From Amoebidium appalachense (taxonomy: Eukaryota > Ichthyosporea): a stretch of DNA of 64,000 nt. The notes under the pieces were generated by a model. The model was not told where the DNA came from. It was given only the letters and a program-made list of their open reading frames with translations, and searched no databases. Positions 1 through 11,760 of the stretch are shown in pieces. Every line of letters begins with the position of its first letter. The first letter of the stretch is position 1. A program made the translations under genes and the position numbers. Location: contig CAVNZM010000016.1 in the NCBI GenBank assembly GCA_963693365.1, positions 5,704,001-5,768,000 on the forward strand, read 5' to 3'.

Positions 1-348
1 AAAGAAAGTTTCAAATTTTTTGAATTTCAAAACAAGGCAGCAACCGGAGCCGTTAACTTAATCAGTCTGTCTCGGTAAAAATGAGTCTCGCATATGTAGC
101 GATCTTCTCCGTCTGTGTACATAGTTCAAGTACTCACGGTACATGCCGCATAATAATGATATTCTTTATCATAACCGTTGCAGGTGCTGCGGGAAGCTGC
201 TAAAAAGCGTACTACATGTCCACAGATGATTACTGCTATTCTTTAAGCTATAAGTCATGTACAGTATCACGACTCTTCGATGTGTGTTTAGGTCTATACC
301 ACCCACCTTATCTAAGCATTGCTAGTTATGGCATTGCAGAATAGCTCA
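1..348. other. non-coding flank downstream of the first gene
   Basis: This stretch lies 3' of the minus-strand membrane-protein gene. It is mixed-composition sequence without a long open frame, microsatellite or recognisable repeat. It presumably includes that gene's 3' untranslated region, but no clear polyadenylation signal stands out. Confidence 0.4.
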
Positions 349-1650
349 CTAATGCTGATATACTTGGGGTAAGCCACGAAGCTTGGTGAGTGACGAAGCT
401 TGGTGAGTGACTGCTCCACTTGCCGTCGACTTTAAGTCGCCTAAACTAACGGGGCCTTGCCTTTTAAACCGACTTAGGCTAGGAGCCAATATCACCTCGT
501 AAGCAATCTGAGTGGCGAGCCCGTCTAGAATGTAGATACACGCCAGCAACCTTGCAATGCTACAGATAATAAAATAATACATGCTTTGCCGGGAAAACAC
601 AATAGCCAAAGAACCCTGTATCAAAAGCAGTAAAAAGAGGCTCACGATTGTCCGCATATTATTGTGATAATCCATAAAACGCAAGTCAACAGGCGCGCCA
701 GCCATTCCAATCTGGGAGTATTTATATATCAAGATAACGAAGAACAGAGCCCACAAACCATATATATCTATGATAACGTGTCTGTATTTTTGCTGCATAC
801 CCGCAACACATACCCAAATAAGGTTTCCGGAGTAGATGAACAAAGCAGACCAAGAAGTGAACATCAACGGCTTATAATACTCATACCTCCCCAGAATCTG
901 AAGAGAGCGGTTGCGGAACATGAGATAGATTATTCGCTGCCGCTGGGCCACACTCGACACCGCCATCGTAAGGAAAACACATATGAAGAAGCTGTTCACT
1001 AGGTGGCGAGTGACCATGCGTTGCAGTGCGTCCCGAGCCGTTTCCATGGAAGGGAAACTTGAAACATCCAGATAGTCGCCTTTTGGGTCGAGATACCCGA
1101 CAATGTCCGCTAGGAGAAGGGTTAAGCACACGAGCGATGCAAACAGTCCAAACATGAGTTGGTTGATGAAGAACCACCCCCGCGCCTTCATTGTCGGTCT
1201 GTTTCGGAAAACGTAACACGCTATCCAAGCTGCGATGATAAGTACGCAAACCACTGTGTTCGCGTAGAGATTCACCCAGAATGTCCACTGATCATCCCCC
1301 CTGTATTGTTCGTAAAGAACTTTTAGCTGCCGTTTGGATAGTAGAACAGACGACATCAACGATGCTTTCTCTACCGCGGGCGTCGATGCATTTTGCAGGA
1401 TTTGAATCGTACTTGTAAGATTGCGAATCACAGGCTCCATATAGTGGTAGGACGAGAACGGTGCACGCACATGGCTGGCGACAATGAGTCCCGTTTCAAT
1501 CAGCACCAGGAAGGCGAGAATGCAAAAGAATGCAATCCACGTCACAATGTAGTAGCGTTTCTCCAGCTTGCTAGTTGCTGCCGTCGGTGACAAAGTGGGG
1601 GCAATCGAACTGGACTGATGCAGACGAGCCACAACCACCTGGAGGGGCAT
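349..1650 (-). CDS. multi-pass membrane protein, unknown family
   Basis: A single-exon open frame of 433 codons opens with ATG at 1650-1648 and ends at a stop at 349. Hydrophobic segments are visible near residues 35-58, 125-147, 160-182, 217-236, 263-283, 292-309, 332-351 and 358-380. That gives one N-terminal membrane segment, a loop of about 65 residues with NLT and NAS sequons, and then a block of seven segments. Short charged loops such as FRNRPTMKARG and AQRQRII lie between segments, and a polar tail of about 50 residues follows. The layout resembles a 7TM receptor with an extra N-terminal anchor, but I recognise no family motif (no DRY or NPxxY) and assign no function. The open frame, membrane periodicity and lack of low-complexity sequence make a real gene likely. 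It is the only intronless multi-pass gene in an intron-rich window, so a missed 5' exon is possible. Confidence 0.75.
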   Translation of the reverse strand: MPLQVVVARLHQSSSIAPTLSPTAATSKLEKRYYIVTWIAFFCILAFLVLIETGLIVASHVRAPFSSYHYMEPVIRNLTSTIQILQNASTPAVEKASLMSSVLLSKRQLKVLYEQYRGDDQWTFWVNLYANTVVCVLIIAAWIACYVFRNRPTMKARGWFFINQLMFGLFASLVCLTLLLADIVGYLDPKGDYLDVSSFPSMETARDALQRMVTRHLVNSFFICVFLTMAVSSVAQRQRIIYLMFRNRSLQILGRYEYYKPLMFTSWSALFIYSGNLIWVCVAGMQQKYRHVIIDIYGLWALFFVILIYKYSQIGMAGAPVDLRFMDYHNNMRTIVSLFLLLLIQGSLAIVFSRQSMYYFIICSIARLLACIYILDGLATQIAYEVILAPSLSRFKRQGPVSLGDLKSTASGAVTHQASSLTKLRGLPQVYQH

Positions 1651-2080
1651 GCGGCCGGACTGGCCATCTTTAGCACTGCGGGTGATGGAGTATTCTGGTT
1701 AGTCACTAAGTGTGAAGTGTGGGCTGGTGATCATGCAACTAGGCCGGGCAACGGTAACGTTCTTATATACGTATTGAGTTGTTGCCGCCGGGTTGCAGTC
1801 TGCCACGCACGGTGGCAGTGGAGTTTGAGTGGACCCCTGAGGCCGGGCCGAGGCAGGAGTCATAGGCCTGCCGTCCCGGCAGGGTGGCACCGTGCGCCGG
1901 ACTAAATGATTTAATTTGCCTTAGGCTAAACGCTAATCAACGGGCGTGCTAATGCCGCAATGTATGATGCAGGTGATCCAGACGGGCCGTGGCCGGCAAG
2001 AGTGAAAGGGACGTTTTCTTGTCCGGTATGACTGGTAGTAGGAACCTTGCAAATGTTGCGGCTCAGAACTGGCAGGAAGT
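1651..2080. other. intergenic, upstream of the membrane-protein gene
   Basis: This sequence would hold the promoter and 5' untranslated region of the minus-strand gene at 349-1650. I see no TATA box or other motif that I would defend, and short open frames here show no protein features. Confidence 0.35.
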
Positions 2081-2084
2081 CGCG

Positions 2085-2091
2085 CACGTGT

Positions 2092-2151
<60 letters not shown>

Positions 2152-2216
2152 GTGTGTGTGTGTGCGCGCGCGCACGCAGCGGGCGCGAGTGTATGTATGC
2201 ACTGTGTGTGTGTCAC

Positions 2217-2262
<46 letters not shown>

Positions 2263-2446
2263 GAGAAAAGAAATCTGCTTACGTACCATTCTTTCTTTAT
2301 TCTCATCGAAACCTTCTTACGTCCCATTCTTTCTTTCTTCTCACCTCTTACACCGTCATTCTCACTTCCATTGCTCATTCTAGTGTGTGTGCGTGTGTGC
2401 ATGTGTGTGTGCGAGTGTATGTGTGCGCTGTGTGTGTGTGTGTGTG

Positions 2447-2510
<64 letters not shown>

Positions 2511-2545
2511 TGGTGGTGGTGCCCCCCCCCCCCCCCCCCGGGGGT

Positions 2546-2614
<69 letters not shown>

Positions 2615-2620
2615 GGGGCG
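2085..2620. repeat. compound microsatellite: (TG)n, poly-C, poly-G
   Basis: Several (TG)n tracts (about 2093-2150, 2217-2260, 2445-2508 and 2546-2580) are separated by short unique spacers. The block ends in a poly-C run (2522-2539), a GGT run and a poly-G run (2581-2613). The long Cys-Val or His-Thr open frames on both strands arise only from this repeat. Confidence 0.95.
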
Positions 2621-2639
2621 GGATTTATAATGTCGCTGA

Positions 2640-3960
2640 CTTGACCAAATTGGACCTTTTTCACTTTGCGAAATATAAACCAAACAACAAACACTTAATT
2701 GGATTGCAAGTTAGTGAGTACTAGGATCGATATCCGCTTTGACGCAAAAATGTGTTTTTAGCTTAGGAATACTGTCAGTGACCTAAAAAGTCTAAGTTAG
2801 CCAGCCTGAGACTCTTAAGACTCTAAGACTTACATACCTGTTTGTGCCGGCGTCTCCCGTTGACCCCATGGCCATGCTCAAAGACTCCTCTACTTCACCG
2901 GAATACATATGTACCGCGGCTGAATGCGGCGTTACGTTGTGGCTACTGAAGATGCCACTCAGCTTTCAAAGTGATATATAACACGGCCATTATATAGTAG
3001 CGCAGCACCAGGAAACTGCTTATAATTCTAAAGTCTTCAATGCATGGCAAAATTGGGCCTCGATGCACGGCGCCGGCGTCTGACTCAGCGTTCAACTGCA
3101 ACAGTTCCGAATTGTCATTCCAAGCCTAACGAACGCCGAGTTTCTGTGATGATTAGCAACACGGTGAGCCTCCGGGCTCCGAACGTGCCCTGCATGCACA
3201 TGAGTACTCAAGCTTAAAGAAAAAAGATTGCACACATGCACAACGTTCCCTAGCGGCTTTCCGACCACAAATTTACTAAGGCTTGAAGTTCAGCTTGACG
3301 ACTTCCAAGACTCTGAGCGAAATGAGACTGGCTCGATGTGGATACATTACAAGGCAAAGTCAAACACAGTGTACCGACTCTACTACCGAGCCTGAGGCTC
3401 GCTGCTATTAAATAAGCACTGTCAGCTGTCGGATATATGACGCCAACTATGCACTTCGGGCCTATGGCGTCATTGATAATTCCAACTTTCTTTATTGTTT
3501 TACAACAGTCAGACAGTTATAGGGTCAAAGAAAGACATGTCAGTGAGTCATGTTAGACTATCTCCGCTTCCGAGCCTCATATGCATTCCAACAGCATTCC
3601 AATGCAATAAAACAATATGGAGATATGTGCAATTGAGGCATCTACTAAAAATAGCCTAGGGTTCATAGTGATCCTAAACGAGATTGGAATGTGGTCAGGA
3701 TCTATTGTGAGTGTCATAGCCACATTTAAGGTATATTAAGTCTTTTTATCAAAAGTAAAGAGGCTTTGGGTGCTTTATAAAAGCGTTAGAATTATTAAGC
3801 GACACGTAAATTAGCTATAAGCATAATATGGTCTCTAACCCCTTCTTCATGTCAATGAGAAAGAATCACAATCTTATCATACAGATGCCGTCAGCCATTA
3901 AGAACCCCCCCCCGAAGTGGGGGTGAGGGGCATAATCTTATTTCTTTTAGAGGTCGCTGT
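2640..3960. other. intergenic, no gene seen
   Basis: AT-moderate sequence with stops in all frames. No domain, long repeat or RNA gene was recognised. A poly-G block begins after 3970 and marks the edge of this stretch. Confidence 0.4.
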
Positions 3961-3987
3961 CATAATCTTAATGGCCGGGGGTGGGGT

Positions 3988-3989
<2 letters not shown>

Positions 3990-4039
<50 letters not shown>

Positions 4040-4125
4040 GCAATGTCGTACGTGCACGGTAGTGTAACTTTAACGGATTGTATCGCGCGGCGGGGGAGGG
4101 GGGGGGGGGGGGGGGGGGGGGCACA
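3990..4125. repeat. poly-G tracts
   Basis: Two long G homopolymers (about 3991-4036 and 4097-4121) are separated by about 60 bp of unique sequence. A third lies at about 4785-4812 inside the next element. Confidence 0.9.
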
Positions 4126-4384
4126 TGTGTTTGGGCCTCCCAGTGACTCTAGGTCTGGCGCCGTTTTTGCTACTGTTTGATTGGCTTGGCTTCCCGCCCA
4201 CCCTTGACATGCATATTCGCATGACCAAATATGAATTCATCTCCCGTCCGCCAATAAGATCAGGCCAAAATCTGGCCGAGGGGCATAAACCTGACTTGGC
4301 CGCTAGCGCGTTAACTTATTGGCGGCGAATCTTAATGGCGGACAGTATCTGTAATCGTGGCGGCGGCGCGAGCTGTCGTGGGCG

Positions 4385-4990
4385 GGGTTTATGCACTGTG
4401 TATTGCTGTGGACATCGTCAGGGGCCCAGCCTCACTTGACGTCCTACTGCGTTTTCCAGCGCAGCCAATCAAATGCAGCTAGTGACTTATGTACACTGTA
4501 TGCAATAAAACAACCCTAGTATAGATTATGGATAAGCAGAAGCTAGCATTGGTAGCTCCGAGAGTCGTGGGCATCGATCAGGCCCCAGCGCAACCCAGCT
4601 AAGGCCTTAGCCCAAGCGATTTTTCCCCATTTTAAATTTTAAAGATATCGGCAACCAAATGCGGGGCTCCCGTCTGCGAAACAGGGGCGGAAGCCATGCC
4701 CCGCCTTAATGAGCCCCAGTCTATTACATGTCAGTTCTGCGTGTACACGGAAAGCAAGTGTCCGCCAGCGGCCCCCACCGATCCGGGGGGGGGGGGGGGG
4801 GGGGGGGGGGGGCAATTCGAATTTCGAAGATATGTAATAGGGGTGTCAGATCCTACGATGGCGCTCATTGTTGCCTAGCATGTACATATGTCACTGGCTG
4901 CATTTGATTGGCTGTGCTGGAAAACGCAGTAGGCCGTCGAATGTGGCTGGGCCTCCGGCAATGTCCACGCAATAAAAAGTGTGTAAACCC
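4385..4990. mobile_element. foldback/MITE-like element with about 110-bp inverted ends
   Basis: The left arm, 4385-4496, reads GGGTTTATGCACTG...CAGCCAATCAAATGC...GTACAC. The reverse complement of 4881-4990 matches it along the whole length with scattered substitutions and a few indels, for example CCTACTGCGTTTTCCAGC in both arms. The interior of about 385 bp has no coding frame and carries a poly-G tract. Long inverted ends around a non-coding core fit a non-autonomous DNA or foldback transposon. I could not define a target-site duplication. A related end fragment lies at 6092-6127. Confidence 0.6.
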
Positions 4991-4999
4991 CTGGTTTCG

Positions 5000-6091
5000 G
5001 GCCACCATTCTTCGAACAACTCGAATTTTGAGGCAGCGCCTCATTAGTCCGGAAACAGTTCTTCGCAAATCGTATTTTGAAAGCATACCCGCCCAAGGTA
5101 CAATATGAGAAAACCCCTATTTCAGTTACTTTCACATTTGTTGAATACCCCCAGTTTTGAACCAGCCAAAAATTCCATAGTCGGTAATTACTACTTAAAT
5201 AATATAGTTAAACGCCAAGCGCCAGTTGGGTACCTATCACGCACACGCATTCCAGTGCTGGCATTTATTTTCGCATTCCATTGTGGGCCCTACAAACAGG
5301 GGGGGATCTTACGAAAAAGAAACGTCGTAATTTTTTTATTTTTTTTTCTTTTGACTGGATTTATTCGACGGAAAGATATGCAAGTATGCACGGCATACTG
5401 AGAAGACAATGAAAAACCTTCACGAGTTATCCATTAACAAGTGCATACTGAGATACCTGAACACTGTGTGAAAATCATATAAATACTCAATGTGACGACC
5501 AACAGAATTCAACAAAAATGTCCTAATTAAGATTAACGAAAGACCCCGATACGAATAAGGTTAGGGTGCCGTCGTAACAGCTTTCGTATCAGATGTATAG
5601 CATTATAAACGTTAAGCCCCCCTAACATCTAACTGTACCTATTTTTTTCAAGATTTCTGTTAAAGAACATATCTACAGCGCTTCTCATGAGCAATATCAA
5701 GTGTCCAGGGCTTGTAAGTTTGCGATACTTAATTTGTAAAAACGCGTATTTTGAGTTTTGTGACTGGAGAGGCGTTTTTAGCTGGGCTTGCAGATCCCCA
5801 AGAACCCCCCCATTACGATTAAGAAACTGTCCGTTACGATTGGCCAAAGGACAATACGGTTCAGTAAGCCTGGCCAACCCCAGCGCAACCCTGCCTACAA
5901 GCTTGCCCTCCATAGTAGTCCCACACGACCCCCTACTGACGTCATAGGATCGTAGACTAGAGAAGGGCTTCCGCCCCAACAATGTAGATAGCGACGGACG
6001 CCCCTATATACCAATATTGCGCGCATTTCTATTTACCAACTTTTTTCCTAGAACACCAAAACCTTTTTTCTTAGTATTATTGGTTCTTTCG
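5000..6091. other. intergenic, no gene seen
   Basis: Sequence with only short, unconvincing frames. One hydrophobic frame at 5105-5401 lacks any recognisable feature and includes a T-rich run, so I do not call it a gene. Confidence 0.35.
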
Positions 6092-6127
6092 ACAGTGTCC
6101 ACGGCAATAAATAGTGTGTAAACCCTT
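6092..6127. repeat. fragment related to the 4385-4990 element end
   Basis: This 36-bp segment (core GTCCACGGCAATAAATAGTG) matches the right end of the foldback element at about 4960-4990, which reads GTCCACGCAATAAAAAGTG. It shows that the element's terminal sequence is dispersed. Confidence 0.55.
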
Positions 6128-6241
6128 AGTCCGTTCTAAAGAGCCGATCATTGAATTTGGCCCAGTTTCTATCATCTATGCCCAACTCAGGCGACTCGCA
6201 ACATTTTTGGTGCTACCCTCAATTCCCAAGCTCCTAGGGTG

Positions 6242-6400
6242 TGACGTAATATTTGGCACGAAATTTATTTGGCACGAGCCTGCAAAACGGTGAAATTGGG
6301 GCAGGATGTCGCCCAGGCACCGACAGGAGCTTGGGGATACCCCTGGATGTGCTCCGCTAGCGGGCTGGTGCCAAATAAATTCGTGCCACATTTTACGTCA
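6242..6400. repeat. 160-bp inverted repeat
   Basis: The left arm 6242-6277 (TGACGTAATATTTGGCACGA and on) is complementary to 6365-6400 (ending TTTTACGTCA) at about 90 percent, around a loop of about 87 bp. A further GTGCCAAATTATTTGGTGCC palindrome follows at about 6410-6430. It looks like a short foldback element or remnant. No coding potential is visible. Confidence 0.55.
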
Positions 6401-6764
6401 CCAGGTTCGTGCCAAATTATTTGGTGCCAAATTTATTTGGGGCATAAATGGGTCGGTTCGAACTATTATGGGTCGAATCAGCTCGAATCGTTCCTGACCC
6501 GTTTTCTGACCCGTTTTTGTGGCTCATCGTTGGTGGCGTCTGATTCGAGGAATAAACTCGAAAGGCGGGCTAAGCAAGACCACGTCAACCACGTGCAGGT
6601 GGTGGCGTACTTGAACGGGCAGTCACAGCCTGGACTGGCAGTTGACAGGTGTGACACAGCGCTAGCATCCTTATCATATTGCAGTAGGCCCATATAAAAA
6701 TAATAAAAACAGACAACACCCTTTAATGCTCGATCATAACTGACAGTACATATTTTGTGTGAGC

Positions 6765-7715
6765 ATGGGTTACAAACATGCTCGCGTCCGCATTGGACGT
6801 GGGCAAGGCCATTGGGCTTTGCTGAGGATTCTCGTTCATGTTATCCTCGCCTTTTGTCTTTTGGCTGCAGCGGGTTCAACAAACAACCCAGATGGGGTGA
6901 ACAAAAAAGTCATTAAGGAAAACAAATCTTGGTCTAAAGATCATGCCAAGCTGGAACAGCCATTCGTTGCACGGTACATTGATTATTGCATAGCGGATCA
7001 TGAGGACTCTGTCGAAGCTGGCACGTGCCCTCCCCAGCCCTTCCTCAGGGATTGGGTGTGGCATCAAACCCGTCATGGCGGCCGGATAGATGCATCTACA
7101 GCGGAGGGAGTCCATCAGGTGATCCCCTCCCCCCCCCCCCCCCCCCCCCCTCCCCCCCTCTCTCCCCACCACCCCCTGCCTCTTTTCCACTTTTTCTCTC
7201 CCCTCCCCTGTCTCTCTGTTCTGGGCCTTACAGGTGGTTCCTCCGTTTTAGAAGTTGTTTTTTATGTAATACGTTAGGTGTGTCCTTTTGCATCTTGTGG
7301 ATACCAATGCCTTCACCGCTCAGGCCTTCCCTTGCACTTAATCTTATGGACCTTTGTGCCTGTCCCATGATCTGTTTGGCATGATGTGTGTGCCTGTGTG
7401 TGTATGTTAAAGACAGGGGAGGGGGGGAAGGGGGAGAGGTCAGGGTAGGGAGAAAGGGAGGGAAGGATGGGTGGGTGGGAGGGTTGGAGGGAAGGAGGGA
7501 GGGGGAGAAAGGGTAGAGGGAGGGATGGCGGAAAAGACAGAAAGAGAGGGGCAAAGAGAGGAGGGCAGTCGGTAAAGAGGAAGGGCGGGAGGGTGGGACG
7601 GAGAGGGAGAAGGGGGAAGTGGAGAATTAGGCAGGGGAGGGGGCCGAGAGCAAGAGGGGGGGGTGGGGAGGGTGTGGGCGGTGTGTGTGTGTGTATGTGT
7701 GTGTGTATGTATGTT

Positions 7716-7746
<31 letters not shown>

Positions 7747-8273
7747 GGGGGTTGGATGGGGGATTCGGTTGGGAGTGGGTTCTTTATAGAACTGGCAACC
7801 ATTGACCAGCTATTCTTTCACCCTGTCTTTGTCTTCACTCTGCAGCTTATGGCAATAATGGCAAATGTTCCTTGGCTGAGTGTGGTATGGAGGTTGGGTC
7901 TTTCGACAGTGATGGCTCTGACGATGACGATGAGGGGTCAAGTGACGAGAGCCCCGGTCCATTCAACGTGTCAACATGTGTGCGCCTAGCAGGCCGCAAG
8001 CTTAACGCCCGGCGTGCGATGCGCAAGCTGATTGGGTCTGTGCACAGCTCCGAGGGGTTTGCTTTAGCAGCACAGGACCCGGATCATCTGCTCTTCACTC
8101 TAGTGTTCTTTGACGAGGCCGTGGCAGCAGACATACAGCTTGCCAGGTGCTTCCTGCCGAACCCCCCCCCCCCCCCCCCCCTTCCCCTCCAACGCCCCCC
8201 CCGCTCCTCCCTCTCGCCTCTCCCCCCCTTTCCCTGCAGGGCCTCCTCCCCTTTCCCCCCACCCCCTTTCCCC

Positions 8274-8319
<46 letters not shown>

Positions 8320-11300
8320 CCCCCTTTTCTGCATCCCCCTCCCCCTCTCCTCCTTCCCACAATTCTTCCGCCCAACTGCTCCACCTCCTTACTTCCTTGC
8401 ACGTATCAATCCATCTCTCCTTCCAACCCAAGTGACACCAGTTTTTTGTCAGACAACCTGCCTCCCCAGGCCCACTTATTATGCCTGTCCTGTTCCCCTC
8501 CCCCCCCCCCTCCTCCCTCAGGAGGGCCTCTGCCCATTCGTCCCTCCTTTTCAAGTCCTCCATTACCTCTTACCTCCCCTAATTCTCATTATTCTCTAAT
8601 AGTATACCTATATCTTCCATCCTACCTTTTTGGAAGCTCCCTGCTTCTCTTCCACCTATTTGAAAGCATCTGCATCTACCCCCCCCCCCCCCCCGTTCAT
8701 AGCCCCTCCTTCATCAGTACTCCCTTACATCTGCCCGGCCCCCTTCAGAGTGCCCCACCCCCTCCCCCCCCCACACACACACCCCTCCCCTTTCACACAC
8801 ATGCACACACGAACGCACCCATGCATGCACGCCTGCACCCTCCCTCGCAGCCACGAGCGCACACACTCTTATTCACTTATAGAATTGTTAATAATCTAAT
8901 GCCCCCCCCCCCCCCCCCCCCCCCCCCCCAACCCCAACCCACCCACACACGCACACACACACACACGCCAAGGTTTCCCTTGTTCTGCTCCTCGGCCTTT
9001 CCGCCTTCCCCATAATCTGTCTTTCTCTCTCTTTCCCTCCCCCCCCCCCCCCCCCCCCCCCCAACCCCACCCCACCCCACCAGCACTGCCCTACCACCCT
9101 CCCACTTCTTGTCTTTGCTTATTCTTCCTTGTGATGTGCAACACAGGGACATATCCGGGCCACCTGAGGTCCAGCAACAACGCCTTCTTCAAATTCTGGG
9201 TGCCTGGAGAATGGAGCTTATGGAAACACCCGCTGACGGCAACTGTTTGTTTCATTCGGTGTGGCATTATATCAATCAGTATCTACAAAGTGGTCATGTA
9301 GCTACCCGTGAACACCTCAACACATTGGGGTTTACAGCTAATATGGAGCCTATAGAGGCGATTGGACGGCTACGCGAACTAATGGTAAACGAATGGCGGC
9401 GAAATCTAGCAGAATACCAAGGATTCCTTTCAAGGGTGACCCTCGCATACGTAGCTGATGATTTCCGCTGTCCTCGGCGCGCCCATTTTGCTTCTGCAGC
9501 CGGTGACGCGATGGTGCTGGGCTTAGCCAACGCACTCCGCATACCAATAACCATTTTTAGCACGATTGCCAATCACGGTGTAGTTGCGGTCACTCCACCC
9601 ACCGTCATCGAACCCAACATTGCCATACCCGTATCACTTAACGGTGCAGCAGATCATTACTCAGTGGTAATACCTCGCTTGTCGCATGCGAACAAAATCT
9701 CGGACAACAACCAAGCACACACATCACACTCAGTTGACACGGAAAACTCGACGGAGTTGGCGTCTAACGCTAACACAACTGACACGTTCGGTGGGTTGCC
9801 CGCCAAGGGCTGCAGCTGTAATAGAAACAGTAAGGATAGAACACGTTTTTTTTGTGGTTTTAAGAACGGCGGGGGGAAAGTGCAGGCATACGATGGGCAT
9901 GAGCGTTGCATATGCGCAAAGAACAAGCGGGCATGCACCCAGGCATGCAGGTGTGAGAATTGTGGCAACAGGTGAGCCGTATGATATGCATTTGCTACTT
10001 TTCTTCTTTTGCATCCTCTATTTGCCCACACTTGGTACTTTATAATCGAAACCTTAACTTGGCCAAATCCAGGTATTTCTGCTTGTCCCTCTCTTTATCC
10101 CCCCCCCCCCCCCCCCCCCTTTCCCCAAGACGGGTGACCTACTCATGTTCAAGTGAAACAGTATCTGAGTTGGGTTTCGTTAACGAGGGGAATAGGTCGA
10201 AACTCGGGTACTGTGGATGACGTGGGCCCCCCCTGAGGATGGGCTCTGCTTATTATGCATACTCTTTATGTATGGCTTGCATTCTGCATCGTGTTATCCG
10301 TTTGTTCTTGTGTACTTCGTACTTTTTGACGCATTCAAAACCCCCCCTTTCCCCCTCTCCCCCCCCCCCCCCCCCCCCCCGAGGGGAAAGAAAAGCCCCC
10401 TCTCCCAATCCCCTCCCCCTCCTGTATCCGTCGTTTCATGATGTCTAACCCCTCCCCCTCCCCCCCACCTTCCCCACTGCTCACCACCTGCACACCCGCA
10501 CACCATACACAAACTTAAACACACACACGCATGCACGTGTGCACGCACACACACAGCCCCTCCCCCCCCCCCCCCCCCCCCCCCCCCCACACACACACAC
10601 AATGCATCCGCGCATCATGGTCCATGCATACACGTGTGTGGATAGATGCACAGGTGCACGAATCCACGCACGCACGCACCCACAGAGCACGTGTGCGCAC
10701 GCACACACAAACACACATGTGTACACGTGCGCGCGCATTCACACGCACACACAAACGCACATACAAATGCAGTCATGGACAGCGGCCAGAGCCAAACCGT
10801 CCAGGTCGCCCGTCTACCATGCAGCTGCATTTATCCGGCGAAGGGGGGAACCTTTCCCTGAGAAGTGGTGATGGGTCCAACACCACCCATACGGCCAACA
10901 CAACAGCCACCAGGGGCAAGGCCACTGCCACGGTTCCAACGCAAAGGCGGCGCGCACGATTCACACAAACACGAACCACAGATCAGAATGGTTTGGAGTA
11001 TTATGTGTCTGTGGGCGAGGAGGTACGTTCGGGTAGATGGTCGGATGCGGAGACCGCGTTGATTGAAAGTATTGTTATTTCGCTTGCGGAACAAAAGTTG
11101 CCGGCAACAGAGGAGGACATATTTGCACATTACCATGCAGCATTGGAGGGCAACGAGGAGGGTGTGGGGCTGGATGCCATCCTTTCCAAAACGTTGAAGC
11201 AAATCAAGTCAAAAATAGAACACATTGAGAAGGAAAGACGTTTGCGTAGTCAGGTGGCCGCCGAGGTGAGGGAGGAAATCGCAAGGGCTAAGGAAGCCGC

Positions 11301-11760
11301 TGCTAGGACAGTTACGGAGAAAGCAAGCGAGAGAGCACGAAACACGAAACGTGGGCTGAAGTCACAGAGTAATTCACAGACTGCCCCGTCAAAGAAGGCC
11401 AAGCCCAGCGGCCTTTCACGTGCAAGCACCAACACAGGTGTTGCCCCTCAGGAGCATGATCCCACCAGTTCGTCAACCGATTCGGCGGATGAATTCCAAA
11501 GCACCCAACAGTCTGGGGTGATTCCCCCTAGCCAGCACCCGCACCATCCGCAAGCGTTCCACCCCAGTTATTATCACACATACCCGAGCACGATAGCCAG
11601 TGCACAATGTAGCGTCTGTCAACTGACTTTAGCAATCCCTCCCCATCTGTGTCATACTTACATGCAATGCTGTAGGTGCAAGGCCATGTTGTATGCTCTG
11701 GTCACCGCTTTTGGCATCCGCCTGCTCAGTTTTAGTGTCACGGATAATAGGTGGAAGTGA
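6765..11760 (+). CDS. OTU-type cysteine protease fused to Cys-rich and SANT-like regions
   Basis: Proposed exons are 7846-8146, 9147-9971 and 10773-11760, which join in phase, plus a probable first exon at 6765-7118 whose junction I could not resolve. Exon 1 starts with ATG and a hydrophobic stretch (LLRILVHVILAFCLLAAAG) like a signal peptide. It ends CAG|GTGATC in phase 0, but the next exon needs phase 1, so a small exon is missing or exon 1 belongs to another gene. The 825-bp exon carries an OTU domain: catalytic ADGNCLFH near its start and a late DHYSVV histidine. It then has a Cys-rich end (ERCICAKNKRACTQACRC, ECNC-like spacing) resembling half of a tesmin/TSO1 CXC motif. The last exon has a SANT/Myb-like segment (GRWSDAETALIE), a charged coiled coil, a Ser/Gln-rich linker and a CxxC...CxxC pair. 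OTU proteins usually remove ubiquitin. The mix of DNA-binding-like parts suggests a chromatin role or transposon ancestry, which is inference. Confidence 0.65.
7134..7840. repeat. intronic C-, GA- and G-rich simple sequence
   Basis: This intron of the OTU gene begins with a poly-C/CT tract about 10 nt after the proposed donor at 7119. A purine-rich strand (about 7410-7680) and a TG/poly-G block (7680-7750) follow before the acceptor at 7845. A possible 44-nt exon at 7234-7277 has good splice sites and leaves in phase 1, but it cannot take exon 1 in phase. Confidence 0.7.
8162..9140. repeat. intronic poly-C/CT/CA low-complexity block
   Basis: This intron between the second and third OTU-gene exons is almost wholly pyrimidine-rich on the sense strand. 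Poly-C runs lie at 8162-8180, 8275-8315, 8681-8694, 8903-8929 and 9040-9062, with CA tracts near 8772-8870. Long poly-Pro frames here are artefacts of composition. Confidence 0.9.
10127..10340 (-). mobile_element. 215-bp dispersed repeat, copy 1
   Basis: This 214-bp segment is the reverse complement of 40016-40230, with about four differences seen by eye. It lies in the intron before the last OTU-gene exon, between two poly-C tracts, and is antisense to the repeat's reference orientation. Landmarks are GAGTTTCGACCTATTCCCC and AAGTACGAAGTACAC on the minus strand. No terminal inverted repeat or protein frame is visible, so class (SINE, MITE or introner-like) is open. Confidence 0.75.

Noticed and set aside
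881-1288. Minus-strand frame overlapping the membrane-protein gene
   Set aside because: It is a shadow of the 349-1650 coding frame without membrane or domain features.
7234-7277. 44-nt exon in the OTU gene
   Set aside because: It has good splice sites and a correct outgoing phase, but no upstream exon supplies the phase it needs.
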